Part shown: positions 24,610-33,161 of the stretch, piece by piece
Position numbering within the stretch: position 1 is the stretch's first letter
Layout of the letters: every line of letters begins with the position of its first letter
NCBI GenBank assembly: GCA_965220185.1
Contig: OZ244807.1
Span: forward strand, 1,550,001-1,614,000
Source of the DNA: Azotimanducus sp965220185
GTDB taxonomy: Bacteria > Pseudomonadota > Gammaproteobacteria > Pseudomonadales > Azotimanducaceae
Length of the DNA stretch: 64,000 nucleotides
Direction: 5' to 3'
Notes under the pieces: model-generated
Database searches by the model: none
What the model saw: the letters and a program-made list of their open reading frames with translations, nothing else
What the model was told of the DNA's origin: nothing
Position numbers and translations under genes: made by a program

Positions 24610-25159
24610 GGAGTGGTCCCTGCAACTGAATGTTCGCGCGCGTCACGCTTGGCATGGTGCTGAGCTCTGCCGCGACTTCGGCGGGATTGATGTCGTCAGG
24701 CAATTGGATCAGCGCAAACCCAAGCGCTTCATAGACTTTGCCGCCGTTGCCGCCCGCCTGTTGAACGACGGCATCAAAGTCAGCGTAATCGTTCATTTCG
24801 ACGCGAAGGCTTGGCAAAATATTGCGGAAGCGGCCTTCCTCGACATCAAAGGCGAGGTACGGTGCCGGACCGTCGAGTGCGACATGCACATGATGATCCT
24901 TGCCTTTGTGCCGCGCCCGATACACACGATAATCGCCTTCGACCGCGATACTGACGCGGGTGCCGGCGCTGCCGGCGACCTGTTCGGGAAGAACCGTGCT
25001 TGCGGGGAGTACCAGCACCTTCCCCTGCATGGTCTGTACTGGCACTACCGACGACTGCCAAACTGATTGCGCGTGCGCTGATAGAGCGAGTAACGCGACG
25101 TACATCAGACCGGAGTGCGTGCCGAATCGTAGGTTGAGTCTGATTCGCGGGCGGCTCAT
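24596..25159 (-). CDS. Secreted protein, possible stand-alone subtilase propeptide or inhibitor
   Basis: A 187-residue protein with a signal peptide (GLMYVALLALSAHAQ). I do not recognise the family with certainty. The last ~60 residues (ALGFALIQLPDDINPAEVAA then ELSTMPSVTRANIQLQ) have the pattern of subtilisin propeptides, where a beta-alpha-beta fold ends near the cleavage site. The gene overlaps the S8 protease start by 14 bases, so the two are made together. ATG 25159 follows GGGGTCCGG. An in-frame GTG at 25213 overlaps the alr stop as GTGA but would bury the signal peptide. Confidence 0.65.
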   Translation of the reverse strand: MSRPRIRLNLRFGTHSGLMYVALLALSAHAQSVWQSSVVPVQTMQGKVLVLPASTVLPEQVAGSAGTRVSIAVEGDYRVYRARHKGKDHHVHVALDGPAPYLAFDVEEGRFRNILPSLRVEMNDYADFDAVVQQAGGNGGKVYEALGFALIQLPDDINPAEVAAELSTMPSVTRANIQLQGPLHVPM

Positions 25160-25209
25160 TCCGGACCCCTGTCGAAGACGTTGAAAGTATCGCACATTGC
25201 ACGTTGCAC

Positions 25210-26274
25210 TCACGAATAATAGTAGTGCCGGGCCGCGCGCAAGCTGGTCAGGATTTCGTAGCCGATTGTGTCTGTGAGCGCGGCGATATCATCGAGCTGT
25301 CTCGTCGCGCCGATAAGTTCGACCCAATCGCCCACTGCCAAGCTTGACTGTTCGGTTATCGCGATGGTGGTGAGATTCATCGAGACACGCCCGACAATCG
25401 GGTAGGTCTCGCCGCCTCGGCTCGCTTCGCCAAGGTTGGAGAGCGCCCGTGGCAAGCCATTGGCGTAGCCGATGCCTAGCGTGGCGATGCGCGCGTTGCG
25501 CGATGCACGGAAGCTTGCGCCGTAGCCGATGCTCTCTTCGCTCGCAAGCGTGGAGACTTGCAGCACTTGGCCTTCGAGCGTGGCGACCGGGTGAAACGGA
25601 TTGTCTTCGTGCAGATGTGGATTGCCGCCGTAGAGACCGATCCCGCAGCGGCATAGATCGCCGCGCGATGCCTCGCCGTTAAGGGTGCCACCTGTATTGC
25701 CGATGCTCGTCGGGATATCCGGCAACACATCACACACCGCTTGGAATCGTTCAAGCTGCGTGGTGTTGAGCGGATGCTCCGGCGTATCGGCGCAGGCAAG
25801 ATGCGTCATCAAGAGCCGCACATGAATCCCGGAGATGTCTTCGGGTGTGATGGCATCCCAGCGAAACCCAAGCCGAGTCATGCCTGTGTCCACCTTGACA
25901 GCCGCTGGCGCGCGGCTGCTTGCGAAACGCTTCCAGGTCGCGATTTGGGTTTTGTTCGACAGCACCGGAATGAGATCGGATTCAAGGCAGCTTCGCGCGT
26001 TTTCGCTAGTCACGCCGCCGAAGACAAAAATCTTCACATCCTCAAGTGCGCTGCGCAGCACGACCCCTTCATGGACTTCACTGACAAAGAACTGCGTGCA
26101 GCCTGCTTCCCGCAACGCGATGGAGACCGGCACCATGCCGAGTCCATAGCCATCGGCCTTGACGACCGCTGCGCAGCCGGATGGCGACGCTGTGTGTGCG
26201 AGCAATGCGTAGTTGCTTTGCAGTGCGCCGAGGTCAATGCGCAGGCGTGCGTAGCTGTGCTCGGTGTTCGACAT
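25210..26274 (-). CDS. alr: Alanine racemase
   Basis: A 354-residue PLP racemase making D-alanine for peptidoglycan. The PLP lysine is in CAAVVKADGYGLGM, and the second catalytic base is the Tyr in SIGYGASFRAS. The dimer-interface region RVSMNLTTIAI and the end ELIGATRQLDD are conserved. The frame is open to 26352, but MSNTEHSYARLRIDLGAL (ATG 26274) aligns with family starts. Its stop overlaps a possible GTG of the next gene. dnaB-alr linkage is common in gammaproteobacteria; here two protease-related genes lie between. Confidence 0.95.
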   Translation of the reverse strand: MSNTEHSYARLRIDLGALQSNYALLAHTASPSGCAAVVKADGYGLGMVPVSIALREAGCTQFFVSEVHEGVVLRSALEDVKIFVFGGVTSENARSCLESDLIPVLSNKTQIATWKRFASSRAPAAVKVDTGMTRLGFRWDAITPEDISGIHVRLLMTHLACADTPEHPLNTTQLERFQAVCDVLPDIPTSIGNTGGTLNGEASRGDLCRCGIGLYGGNPHLHEDNPFHPVATLEGQVLQVSTLASEESIGYGASFRASRNARIATLGIGYANGLPRALSNLGEASRGGETYPIVGRVSMNLTTIAITEQSSLAVGDWVELIGATRQLDDIAALTDTIGYEILTSLRAARHYYYS

Positions 26275-26378
26275 GGTGGGTAGGCAATATCGCTGAATGT
26301 GAATTATGAATCCTTCGTATACTGTGCGCTGTGTGGCATACAATGCATGCACATGAACGCACGTCGATGCATATCAAT

Positions 26379-26455
<77 letters not shown>

Positions 26456-26457
26456 TG

Positions 26458-26528
26458 CATCTTTGCTCCTGCAAAGATGTCACCGGCACGTCCATGTGCC
26501 GCACAGGAAACTCTGTTATTCAGAGTTT
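26458..26528 (+). other. Three consecutive perfect stem-loops after tRNA-Arg
   Basis: CATCTTTGC/GCAAAGATG (26458-26466, 26471-26479), CGGCAC/GTGCCG (26484-26489, 26496-26501) and AAACTCTG/CAGAGTTT (26508-26515, 26521-26528). No T run follows, so this is not a classical terminator. It could be a processing or factor-dependent termination region. Confidence 0.5.
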
Positions 26529-26626
26529 GCCTAAGATCGTCGCGTCGGGCAATCGTTTCACAGCCGAATGAGTTGAAGTCGTGCTTAGAATGACCATATA
26601 TACAACTTGTCGTGTGGACACTTTTG

Positions 26627-27958
26627 ATGAACCGCCTCCCTCCCCGCTGCTTGTCCCTTTGCTTGGCTTCGCTGACGTTTTCCATGCCTGCCGCGGTTGC
26701 GCAGCAGGACGATTCTCTGCACCTGATCGAGGTCCTTGATACGGCGCTCGCCAGCAATCCACTGCTTGGCTCCGAAACCTCAAGGCTGCGCTCGCTACGC
26801 GAAGACATTTCACAAGCCAAGGCGGGCTGGCTGCCTACTGTGACGGCGAACTATGACGAAAGTCAGTCGAACTCGTCCTACATTTATCAATCCGGGGCCA
26901 CTCGAAGCGATGACGATCCGTCGTCCGTGCAATCGATCGTTATTAGGCAGCCCGTATGGGATTGGGGTAAGACCAAGGCCGAGGTCGAATCGGCGCGCGC
27001 GCGCTTCCGCGCCGGCGAGTCGAACCTGTCACTTGTGGAAGGACAGGTGCTGATGGAAGCCTTGGATGCTTTCTTTGATGTGCAGCGAGACCGAGGGGTC
27101 GTGCTGGCCGCCGACGAGAGCGCCGAGGTCATGCAGCAGCAGGTCGATGCTGCCGAAAAGCGCCTTGCGGCAGGCGCTACTATCCTGACTGATGAGGCGC
27201 GTGTCCGCGCTCGCCTCTATTCCGCCGAAGGCACGCGTGCCGAAGCGCGCGGGGCGCTCGCCAAGAGCCTCGCCGCATTTGAGCGAGCGACATCCATTTC
27301 CGATCCCGGCAATTTGGTCGGACTCGTGCCCGACAATATAGAACGGCTTGCCGACATCGCCGCGGACGAATGGGCCAAACATCCTTCAGTGATGGCGGCC
27401 AAAGCGTCAGAACGCAGCGCGTATCAATCCTTCAAGTCAGAACAGCGATCGATCTGGCCGGACATTAGCTTGACTGGGCAGCTAAGAAAGCTCGAGAACA
27501 CCGGTTCGTCGTATGTGAGTGAACTTGAGGAGTCGAGCTTCGGATTCAAGCTCGATGCCCCGATCTATCAGGGCGGCGCACAGTTTGCTCGCACTCGCAA
27601 GGCACGGGCGCTGTGGGAGAGTGCGCGGTTTGGTGTGCAAGATTCAGAGCGCAAGGCGCGCGAGGGTGCGATCGCCGCTGCGCGCACCTATCGCTACAGC
27701 CGTCAGCGATTGGACGCCGCGACCGAACAAGTGCAGGCGAGCGAGCGGGCGTTCGAGCTGATGAAGGAAGAAGTGGCGGCGGCGCGCAAAAGCTTGGTTG
27801 ATCAACTCGATGCGCAAAATGAACTCGTTGAAGCGCGCGCCAATCTGGCCCATGCGACGCGCGATGCGCATGTCGCGGCGTGGAGCGTGCTCTTTGCGTT
27901 GGGGCAGCTCAACGCTGATTGGCTCGCGGGGATGAAGCAGCGCCCGATGCCCAGTTAG
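26627..27958 (+). CDS. TolC-like outer-membrane efflux protein
   Basis: A 443-residue outer-membrane factor of the TolC family with a signal peptide (LSLCLASLTFSMPAAVAQ). Two repeats of the OEP domain are visible as long amphipathic helices, with WLPTVTANYDESQS and LDAPIYQGGAQFARTRKARA marking the strand regions. TolC trimers form the outer channel for RND, ABC and type I secretion systems. No inner-membrane pump or adaptor gene is adjacent, so the partner is unknown. GTG 26612 is an alternative start; neither has a strong ribosome site. Confidence 0.88.
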   Translation: MNRLPPRCLSLCLASLTFSMPAAVAQQDDSLHLIEVLDTALASNPLLGSETSRLRSLREDISQAKAGWLPTVTANYDESQSNSSYIYQSGATRSDDDPSSVQSIVIRQPVWDWGKTKAEVESARARFRAGESNLSLVEGQVLMEALDAFFDVQRDRGVVLAADESAEVMQQQVDAAEKRLAAGATILTDEARVRARLYSAEGTRAEARGALAKSLAAFERATSISDPGNLVGLVPDNIERLADIAADEWAKHPSVMAAKASERSAYQSFKSEQRSIWPDISLTGQLRKLENTGSSYVSELEESSFGFKLDAPIYQGGAQFARTRKARALWESARFGVQDSERKAREGAIAAARTYRYSRQRLDAATEQVQASERAFELMKEEVAAARKSLVDQLDAQNELVEARANLAHATRDAHVAAWSVLFALGQLNADWLAGMKQRPMPS

Positions 27959-27991
27959 GCGGGCAGGACAGGCTGCTAAGCCTGACTTGAT

Positions 27992-28648
27992 TCAACGAGT
28001 TTCGGCAACGCTTTTTTGTTGCTTCCGTCTCATTTTTTCAAAAGCGGCACCCAAGCCTTGCCCAAGCCGCTCAAGTAACTTTTCGGCGCCTGCCTCGGGC
28101 GAGACGCTAGACGTATCAATCTCCAGATCGTAGACCGCCTCCCGGTGTACGCGCGCGTCCTGGTGAATGGCTGTTCCCGGGAACCGATCAGGACGTGCCG
28201 CTTCGCGCGCGAGCAGGGTCTCCGGCGCGCAGCGCAAACCGACGAAGATGACGTCGATGCCGTCAAAAGCGGCCAAGTAGTCCTCTAGGCATGCTGGGTC
28301 CAAGCATAAATCATCAATGACGACATTATTGCCCTCGCGGGCAAAGCTCGCCGCGGCGCGCCTCATGCCACGCAGCATTCTGATGCCAAGATCGCCGAAT
28401 CGAATTTCTGTGACCAGTCCGTTCGCTCTTTCCACGGGCACGACGTTCAGTCCGCGCGCGCCAGGTTCATGCGCAGTCGAGTTCAAGCCGCGAAACCGGG
28501 ACGGCATGCCATCCCGAAACTGATCGAGCGCCCAATAGTGCCAGTATTCTTCGGCAGCGCGCTGCAAGGCGAGGGCAAGGGTGGTCTTGCCCGCGCTCGA
28601 TGTGCCATTTAGGAGGACGATGCGTCCAGATGTCGAGTGGGTGCCCAC
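27992..28648 (-). CDS. Chloramphenicol phosphotransferase-like P-loop kinase
   Basis: A 218-residue P-loop protein of the CPT family. Walker A is LLNGTSSAGKTTLA. The middle carries NNVVIDDLCLDP and VIFVGLRCAPETLLAREAAR, as in Streptomyces chloramphenicol 3'-O-phosphotransferase. Proteobacterial members are widespread and mostly uncharacterised, so drug resistance should not be assumed. It is divergent from the nucleoside transporter with a 46-bp gap. Confidence 0.85.
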   Translation of the reverse strand: MGTHSTSGRIVLLNGTSSAGKTTLALALQRAAEEYWHYWALDQFRDGMPSRFRGLNSTAHEPGARGLNVVPVERANGLVTEIRFGDLGIRMLRGMRRAAASFAREGNNVVIDDLCLDPACLEDYLAAFDGIDVIFVGLRCAPETLLAREAARPDRFPGTAIHQDARVHREAVYDLEIDTSSVSPEAGAEKLLERLGQGLGAAFEKMRRKQQKSVAETR

Positions 28649-28694
28649 GCTTTGCGTATCATGCGGATCTTATTGAGCGCAGTGTAGGAGATTT

Positions 28695-29927
28695 GTGCAG
28701 GGAATTCTTGGCATCGCGTGCATTTTCGGCATGGCTGTCGCGCTTAGTCGGAATCGCAGCCATATTGGCTGGCGCGCCATCATGGTTGGTCTTAGCATTC
28801 AATTGGGGATCATCCTGCTCTTCTTCGAAGTCGATTGGCTGCACAATGCTGTGCTGTCGCTGCAAGTTGCTGTTGATGCCATCGACACTTCAGCGCGTAT
28901 GGGTGCTGGTCTGATGTTCGGCGACCTCGTGAAAGATCAGCCCTTTGACGATTCAAGCGCCTCGCCGATCTTCGCCTTCAGGGTGCTGCCGGTGATTCTC
29001 GTGTTCGCCGTGCTGGTGGCCGTCCTCTGGCATTGGCGGTTGCTCATCTGGCTGGTGCGTGGCATCGGCTTCGCGCTCGAAAAATCGCTCGGCGTGAGCG
29101 GCGCTGTGGGACTCGCCTGCGGATCAAGCCTGTTTCTCGGTACCTTGGAAGCACCGCTCACCATCCGCAACTATCTTGTCCGCCTCAGCCAAGGCGAACT
29201 CTTCACCGTTATGACCTGTACGCTGTCAACCATTGCTGGCTCGGTGCTCTTGCTCTATGTCACCCTGCTTGAATCAAGCGTGCAAGCGCCGCTTGGACAC
29301 ATCGTCATCGCTTCGCTGGTCAATGTCGTCGGCGCCATCATGCTCAGCCGGATATTCATGCCGCCGGAGCATTTGACATCGGCCGAGTCGGCTTCCGACC
29401 CAGGCTACCGCAACACCATGGATGCCATCGCCAGCGGCACCAACGAGGGCGTGCGGCTCGTGGTCTCCGTGGGTGCCATGCTGATCGTGATGACGGCATT
29501 GGTGGCGCTGGTCAATATGACGCTCGCCGGCGCGACTGGATTCCTGTCCACGCCGCTGACGCTTGAAGGGCTCCTTGGCTGGCTATTTGCGCCGATCGCA
29601 TGGCTCTTGGGCGTGCCATGGGAGGAGGCGCGCGCAGCTGGGTCACTCTTTGGCATCAAGCTTGTGCTCAACGAGTTTGTCGCTTATCTGTCGCTGTCCG
29701 AATTGGAGACCGAAGCGATGAGTGAGCGAACGCGCATCATGATGGTGTGCGGACTGTGCGGGTTCGCGAACCTCTCGAGCCTCGGCATTGTAGTCGGCGG
29801 CTATGGCGTGCTGGTGCCGGAACGACGTGATGAAGTGCTGTGGCTCGCACCTTTGGCGGTCGGTGTAGCGACCCTTGTCAACTGCCTGACAGCGGCGCTT
29901 GTTGGGCTGGTGCTGCTGCTCGCATAA
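28695..29927 (+). CDS. Concentrative nucleoside transporter (CNT/NupC family)
   Basis: A 410-residue inner-membrane protein with about ten hydrophobic segments. CNT signatures are visible: GLACGSSLFLGTLEAPLTIR (substrate-binding helical hairpin), NEGVRLVVSVGAMLI, GSLFGIKLVLNEFVAYLSL and CGFANLSSLGIVVGGYG. CNT proteins import nucleosides with H+ or Na+. The start is GTG 28695. It converges on the ExbD gene. Confidence 0.93.
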   Translation: MQGILGIACIFGMAVALSRNRSHIGWRAIMVGLSIQLGIILLFFEVDWLHNAVLSLQVAVDAIDTSARMGAGLMFGDLVKDQPFDDSSASPIFAFRVLPVILVFAVLVAVLWHWRLLIWLVRGIGFALEKSLGVSGAVGLACGSSLFLGTLEAPLTIRNYLVRLSQGELFTVMTCTLSTIAGSVLLLYVTLLESSVQAPLGHIVIASLVNVVGAIMLSRIFMPPEHLTSAESASDPGYRNTMDAIASGTNEGVRLVVSVGAMLIVMTALVALVNMTLAGATGFLSTPLTLEGLLGWLFAPIAWLLGVPWEEARAAGSLFGIKLVLNEFVAYLSLSELETEAMSERTRIMMVCGLCGFANLSSLGIVVGGYGVLVPERRDEVLWLAPLAVGVATLVNCLTAALVGLVLLLA

Positions 29928-29936
29928 CATTCAACG

Positions 29937-30347
29937 TTACGAGCCAGCCAGCGAAACGTTAAACACCCCAGCAAGTCGCGCCGAGTCCATGACATGCACC
30001 AATGTTTCGGCCTTGGATTCTTCGTGCGGCTGAATGATGACCGGCGCTTCAGGGTTTTCGGCGTGCAATCGCTCGATATTGGCGCGCACCGATTGCCAGT
30101 CCACATCGCGCAGGCCGATCAAAATGCGATCGCGGCTCGTGATCTTGATGACGATGCTTTTCTTGTCGGGGTCAATGGTCTTCGGCTTGTCATCCTCGGG
30201 CTGATTGACATCAAGGCCGATTTCCTTGACAAAGGTCGCGGTGACGATAAAGAAGATGAGCATGATGAACACCACATCGAGCATGGGTGCCAAGTTGATC
30301 TGCTCGTCTTCGTCTTCGGCGGCGCGGCGCCCGAGATGCTGCTTCAA
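29937..30347 (-). CDS. ExbD/TolR-family energy-transduction protein (no adjacent exbB)
   Basis: A 136-residue protein with one N-terminal membrane helix (PMLDVVFIMLIFFIVTATFV) containing the proton-pathway Asp, and a periplasmic domain. The frame is open to 30398, but TTG 30347 with GGAG eight bases upstream gives MKQHLGRRAAEDEDEQINLA, the normal ExbD start. ExbD works with ExbB to power TonB. No exbB lies on either side. The flank upstream ends at a transposon insertion, so a rearrangement may have separated them. Confidence 0.87.
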   Translation of the reverse strand: MKQHLGRRAAEDEDEQINLAPMLDVVFIMLIFFIVTATFVKEIGLDVNQPEDDKPKTIDPDKKSIVIKITSRDRILIGLRDVDWQSVRANIERLHAENPEAPVIIQPHEESKAETLVHVMDSARLAGVFNVSLAGS

Positions 30348-30361
30348 TCGATTGCTCCAAA

Positions 30362-30562
30362 TTGATCGCGCTTGAACTGCTGCGTATGTTACTCGCACCG
30401 GCGCTAGTCAAGCAAGATGGGTTGCTGCCAACAGATGGATTCGGTGATTCACATCGCCAAGCGCGACCGGAACGTTGTTCGTGGCGAATGCTAAGGGAGG
30501 GGGGTACTTTGCCAGCAAAGTCAACCGAAGCTGTTTCCTCTGTGACCGACCATGAATTGAAA
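30362..30562 (+). pseudogene. 5' part of a small ORF interrupted by the IS1595-type element
   Basis: An open frame ending ...SVTDHELK at the left target duplication. Removing the element and one AATTGAAA joins it in frame to 31922-32029 (AHEKDLGRLLGEKVPN...). I do not recognise the product, the true start is uncertain, and the frame could be fortuitous. Confidence 0.35.
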
Positions 30563-30632
30563 GGGAATTATGTAGCAAAATCCGCAAAGAATTCTTAAAA
30601 CCCTTATAAGAATTAGATATAGTAATCCGCAA

Positions 30633-31040
30633 ATGAGTGGAGTCCAAAGGATGGACGGCAAAAAGCGGATCGCGGACACACTGAGCATCACCCAATTGCA
30701 CCGCATCTTCTCCACCGACGACAAATGCTGTGAGTGGCTTGAGTCGGCGCGGTGGGGCGGCAAGCCCGTCTGCCCGCACTGCGGCGGCGTAGAGCGCGTC
30801 TCGAAGTCCAAGAGCCGGCACACCTACTGGCGCGGCCCGTCGCTGCGGTTGATTCCCGCACCCTGACGGGCTTCGTCGAGTCAGCCGCCGAGCAAGGCTC
30901 CATCATTTTCACGGACGATGCCGTAGCGTACTCGGCACTGTCCACCGAGATTAACTGGCATCGTCACGAGGCCGTCAGGCACGGCGATGGCGAGTACGCG
31001 AGGGGGTTGATCGACACCATCGACTGCATGGGGTCGCTGG
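30633..31040 (+). pseudogene. IS1595-family transposase remnant
   Basis: The N-terminal part keeps the zinc-ribbon region (RWGGKPVCPHCGGVERVSKS) typical of IS1595/ISXO2-like transposases. The frame then shifts and most of the DDE core is missing. It resumes at VDSRTLTGFVESAAEQGSII, then FTDDAVAYSAL and HEAVRHGDGEYARG, and jumps to IDTIDCMG near the family C-terminus. Two internal deletions plus a frameshift make it non-functional. Confidence 0.82.
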
Positions 31041-31115
31041 TGCGCAGCGCCGGGCGGCGGCCCGCAACGACAGGGGCGGAGCGGATGCCGCCGCGCCCGT
31101 GTCCGGCAGGGGCCG

Positions 31116-31785
31116 TTATCGGCATCCCCACATGTTCAGGAAGTTGGTGTTGTCCTGTGTTGAGCTGAACAGGGGCAGTGTGGTCTTGCGCCCGCACCAG
31201 CAGTTGCGGACATCCTGCTGGGTGAGGGGGCTGATCGTGTAGCACCCGGTTGACCCCTCCGTTGGGCCTGAAGCGATGGCTCCGGCCGATATGGTGTAGG
31301 TGCCGCCGGTCATGAAGCAGCGTCTCGCGAACACCTGCTTCGGAATAGATCCTGACGCAGCCGCGTAAACTTCCACATAGTAGTTGGTCTTTGCGGTCAG
31401 TCCAGGTAGGGCTTGGCTTTCGCCTGAATAGTTGTTTTCACTATTAACGAGATTAGCTGCACTTTTATACACACTTGCCTTTGTGCTGGCGTTGTAAACA
31501 GCGTGATACACAGTGGCACTTGCAGGTGGCGTCGTATCGCCGAGCCGCCCGGTGTATTGGCCCCATGTGACAGCCGGAGCGCTGTAGTTCGCGAAGTTTG
31601 AGGTTAAGGTCGTGATGGGGAGATTCGCAGCATTGACCTCAGTTTGACCCATGCAAGCGGTCTCGCCGTCTCGCCCGCTGCTTGTGACGGTCGTCTGCGC
31701 CGCTAGCGGTGCCGCAAGCACTGCCAGCAGCAAGAAGGTTGCTAATTTAGCGAGGGGGGGGGGGGGGGGGGGGTGAACGTGTCAT
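31116..31785 (-). CDS. Secreted protein of unknown family with a poly-C tract after the start codon (out of frame as sequenced)
   Basis: GGAGGATTCCAA precedes ATG 31785, which opens MTRSP and runs into 20 C residues (31754-31773 on this strand). With 20 Cs the frame stops at once. With 19 or 22 it continues as PPLAKLATFLLLAVLAAPLA and AQ, a signal peptide, into about 195 residues with no stop. The mature part has six or more cysteines and a fibronectin-III-like stretch (LTAKTNYYVEVYAAASG). I do not recognise the family. It lies inside an IS1595-type element, antisense to the dead transposase, so it is cargo. The layout matches the Calx-beta gene at 4717. Confidence 0.65.
31754..31773 (-). repeat. 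Homopolymer tract, 20 G on plus strand (C in the coding sense)
   Basis: Twenty consecutive G residues, four codons after the ATG of the minus-strand secreted-protein gene. It is slippage-prone and also sequencing-error-prone. Confidence 0.9.
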
Positions 31786-31921
31786 TTGGAATCCTCCAGT
31801 TTTGTGGCTGCTCTCATCGTACCACCTTTGCCGTGGTCAGGCAGAGTGTATAGGTCCCAAAACTTTCTGCAAAATGCACAATGGGGTTTTGCGGATTTGG
31901 CTACATAATTCCCAATTGAAA

Positions 31922-32029
31922 GCGCACGAGAAGGACCTCGGGCGCTTGCTAGGCGAGAAGGTGCCGAACTTCCGGCGCTTGTTCACCGAGCATGTCGAAC
32001 GTCGTCAGCGTGCTGCAACGCAAGGGTGA
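31922..32029 (+). pseudogene. 3' part of the small ORF interrupted by the IS1595-type element
   Basis: Reads AHEKDLGRLLGEKVPNFRRL then FTEHVERRQRAATQG-stop and is in frame with the segment ending at 30562 across the insertion. The product is unknown. The remaining 130 bases before hemF show nothing recognisable. Confidence 0.35.
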
Positions 32030-32160
32030 TGTCATCGAAACCCTCGCAGCCTGATTCCCAATGCGTGGCGATGCCGACGCTCGGTTCACAACGCCTCACC
32101 GGCGATTCCACGCCGAATTGGACAGCATTGTAGGTTGGGTCATCGGGCAGAGCCAGATGA

Positions 32161-33078
32161 TCACGCAAGCCAATCCCGCGGTGTCAGGTACTGTGCTTCG
32201 AGCAGCGCTTCGTGCGATTCCTTCGGTGGGTGCCAGTCGTAGGCCCAGTCTGCCTGAGGAGGTAATGATGCCAGTACTGATTCGGTGCGGCGGCCGGATT
32301 CGAGGCCATATTGCGTGCCGCGATCGAGGACGAGATTGAACTCGGCGTAGCGCCCGCGTCGCAGACGCTGAAAACGCTTGTGCGCCTCGTGCCAAGGCGT
32401 GTTTTGCCGAACGCGCACGAGTGGCAGGTAAGCGCGCAGGAAGCGCTCGCCAATTGACTTGATGAATGCGAGGCAGGTGGCGAATCCACCTTGTGTCCAG
32501 TCATCGAAGAAGATGCCACCGACGCCGCGCGTGTGCCCGCGGTGCTTGATGGTGAAGTAGGCATCGCACGCTTGCTTCAAGTCTTGGTACAGACCCGGAT
32601 AAACGGCTTCGATAGCGTCGCGCGCGTGCCTGTGCCAGTGAATCGCATCGGCGGCAAAGGGGTATGCCGGCGTGAGGTCGTAGCCGCCGCCGAAGTGCCA
32701 GACGGGGCGTTCTGTTGCGATCAGAAAGAACCGCAGGTTCATATGCACGGTAGGCACGAACGGGTTTCGAGGATGCGTGATGATGGACAGCGACACGGCT
32801 TCAAAGGGCGCGCCCGCAATCTCGGGACGACGGTCGCTGACCGGCGCTGGCAGGCGCTCGCCGCGCACGCGGGTGTACATGACGGCGGCCTTGTCAAAAG
32901 TCTTGCCGCCTTCGAGCACCATTGGCTGCGTGCGTGCGCCGAATTTCGCGACAGGCTGACCATCCTCGCCCTGGCTGCGAAAGCGAGTGTCTGGCTCAAA
33001 TGCTGCGAATGCCGCCAGGATGCGCGCTTGCAGGCCAGCAAGATACTCGTCAACTGAGTCGATATCTGGGCAGGACAT
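32161..33078 (-). CDS. hemF: Oxygen-dependent coproporphyrinogen III oxidase
   Basis: A 305-residue enzyme converting coproporphyrinogen III to protoporphyrinogen IX in aerobic heme synthesis. Family signatures: VPTVHMNLRFF, FGGGYDLTPAYPF, GVGGIFFDDW, RGRYAEFNLVLDRGTQYGL and PPQADWAYDW. Length is normal. The N-terminal region (RTQPMVLEGGKTFDKAAV) is a little divergent from the usual glycine-rich segment. It is divergent from clpS. Confidence 0.95.
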   Translation of the reverse strand: MSCPDIDSVDEYLAGLQARILAAFAAFEPDTRFRSQGEDGQPVAKFGARTQPMVLEGGKTFDKAAVMYTRVRGERLPAPVSDRRPEIAGAPFEAVSLSIITHPRNPFVPTVHMNLRFFLIATERPVWHFGGGYDLTPAYPFAADAIHWHRHARDAIEAVYPGLYQDLKQACDAYFTIKHRGHTRGVGGIFFDDWTQGGFATCLAFIKSIGERFLRAYLPLVRVRQNTPWHEAHKRFQRLRRGRYAEFNLVLDRGTQYGLESGRRTESVLASLPPQADWAYDWHPPKESHEALLEAQYLTPRDWLA

Positions 33079-33161
33079 TACCGGGCGTTGAGGGCTTGTT
33101 CAAGCAATGGCAGTATTCGATACTATGCCATCAAAGTTCAGAGCGCAGTGGACGCAAGAAA

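Larger units (their letters stand above)
30563..31913. mobile_element. IS1595-type element with decayed transposase and a secreted-protein cargo gene
   Basis: A 1351-bp element with terminal inverted repeats of about 26 bp (one mismatch) starting GGGAATTATGTAGC, identical for 25 bases at the left end to the tnpB element at 6847. It is flanked by a perfect 8-bp duplication AATTGAAA (30555-30562, 31914-31921). It contains a broken IS1595-type transposase on the plus strand and a homopolymer-controlled secreted protein gene on the minus strand. The transposase lacks most of its catalytic core, so the element cannot move itself. Confidence 0.88.

Noticed and set aside
27992..28648. A chloramphenicol-resistance gene
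   Set aside because: The CPT fold is common in bacteria without resistance; the sequence shows only the kinase family, not drug specificity.
30752..31168. A functional transposase in the second IS1595-type element
   Set aside because: The recognisable motifs are in two frames, and the region between the zinc ribbon and the late DDE part is missing.
31731..31733. TTG 31733 as the start of the minus-strand secreted protein
   Set aside because: It would cut the signal peptide and lacks a ribosome site; ATG 31785 with GGAGG before the homopolymer is far better.
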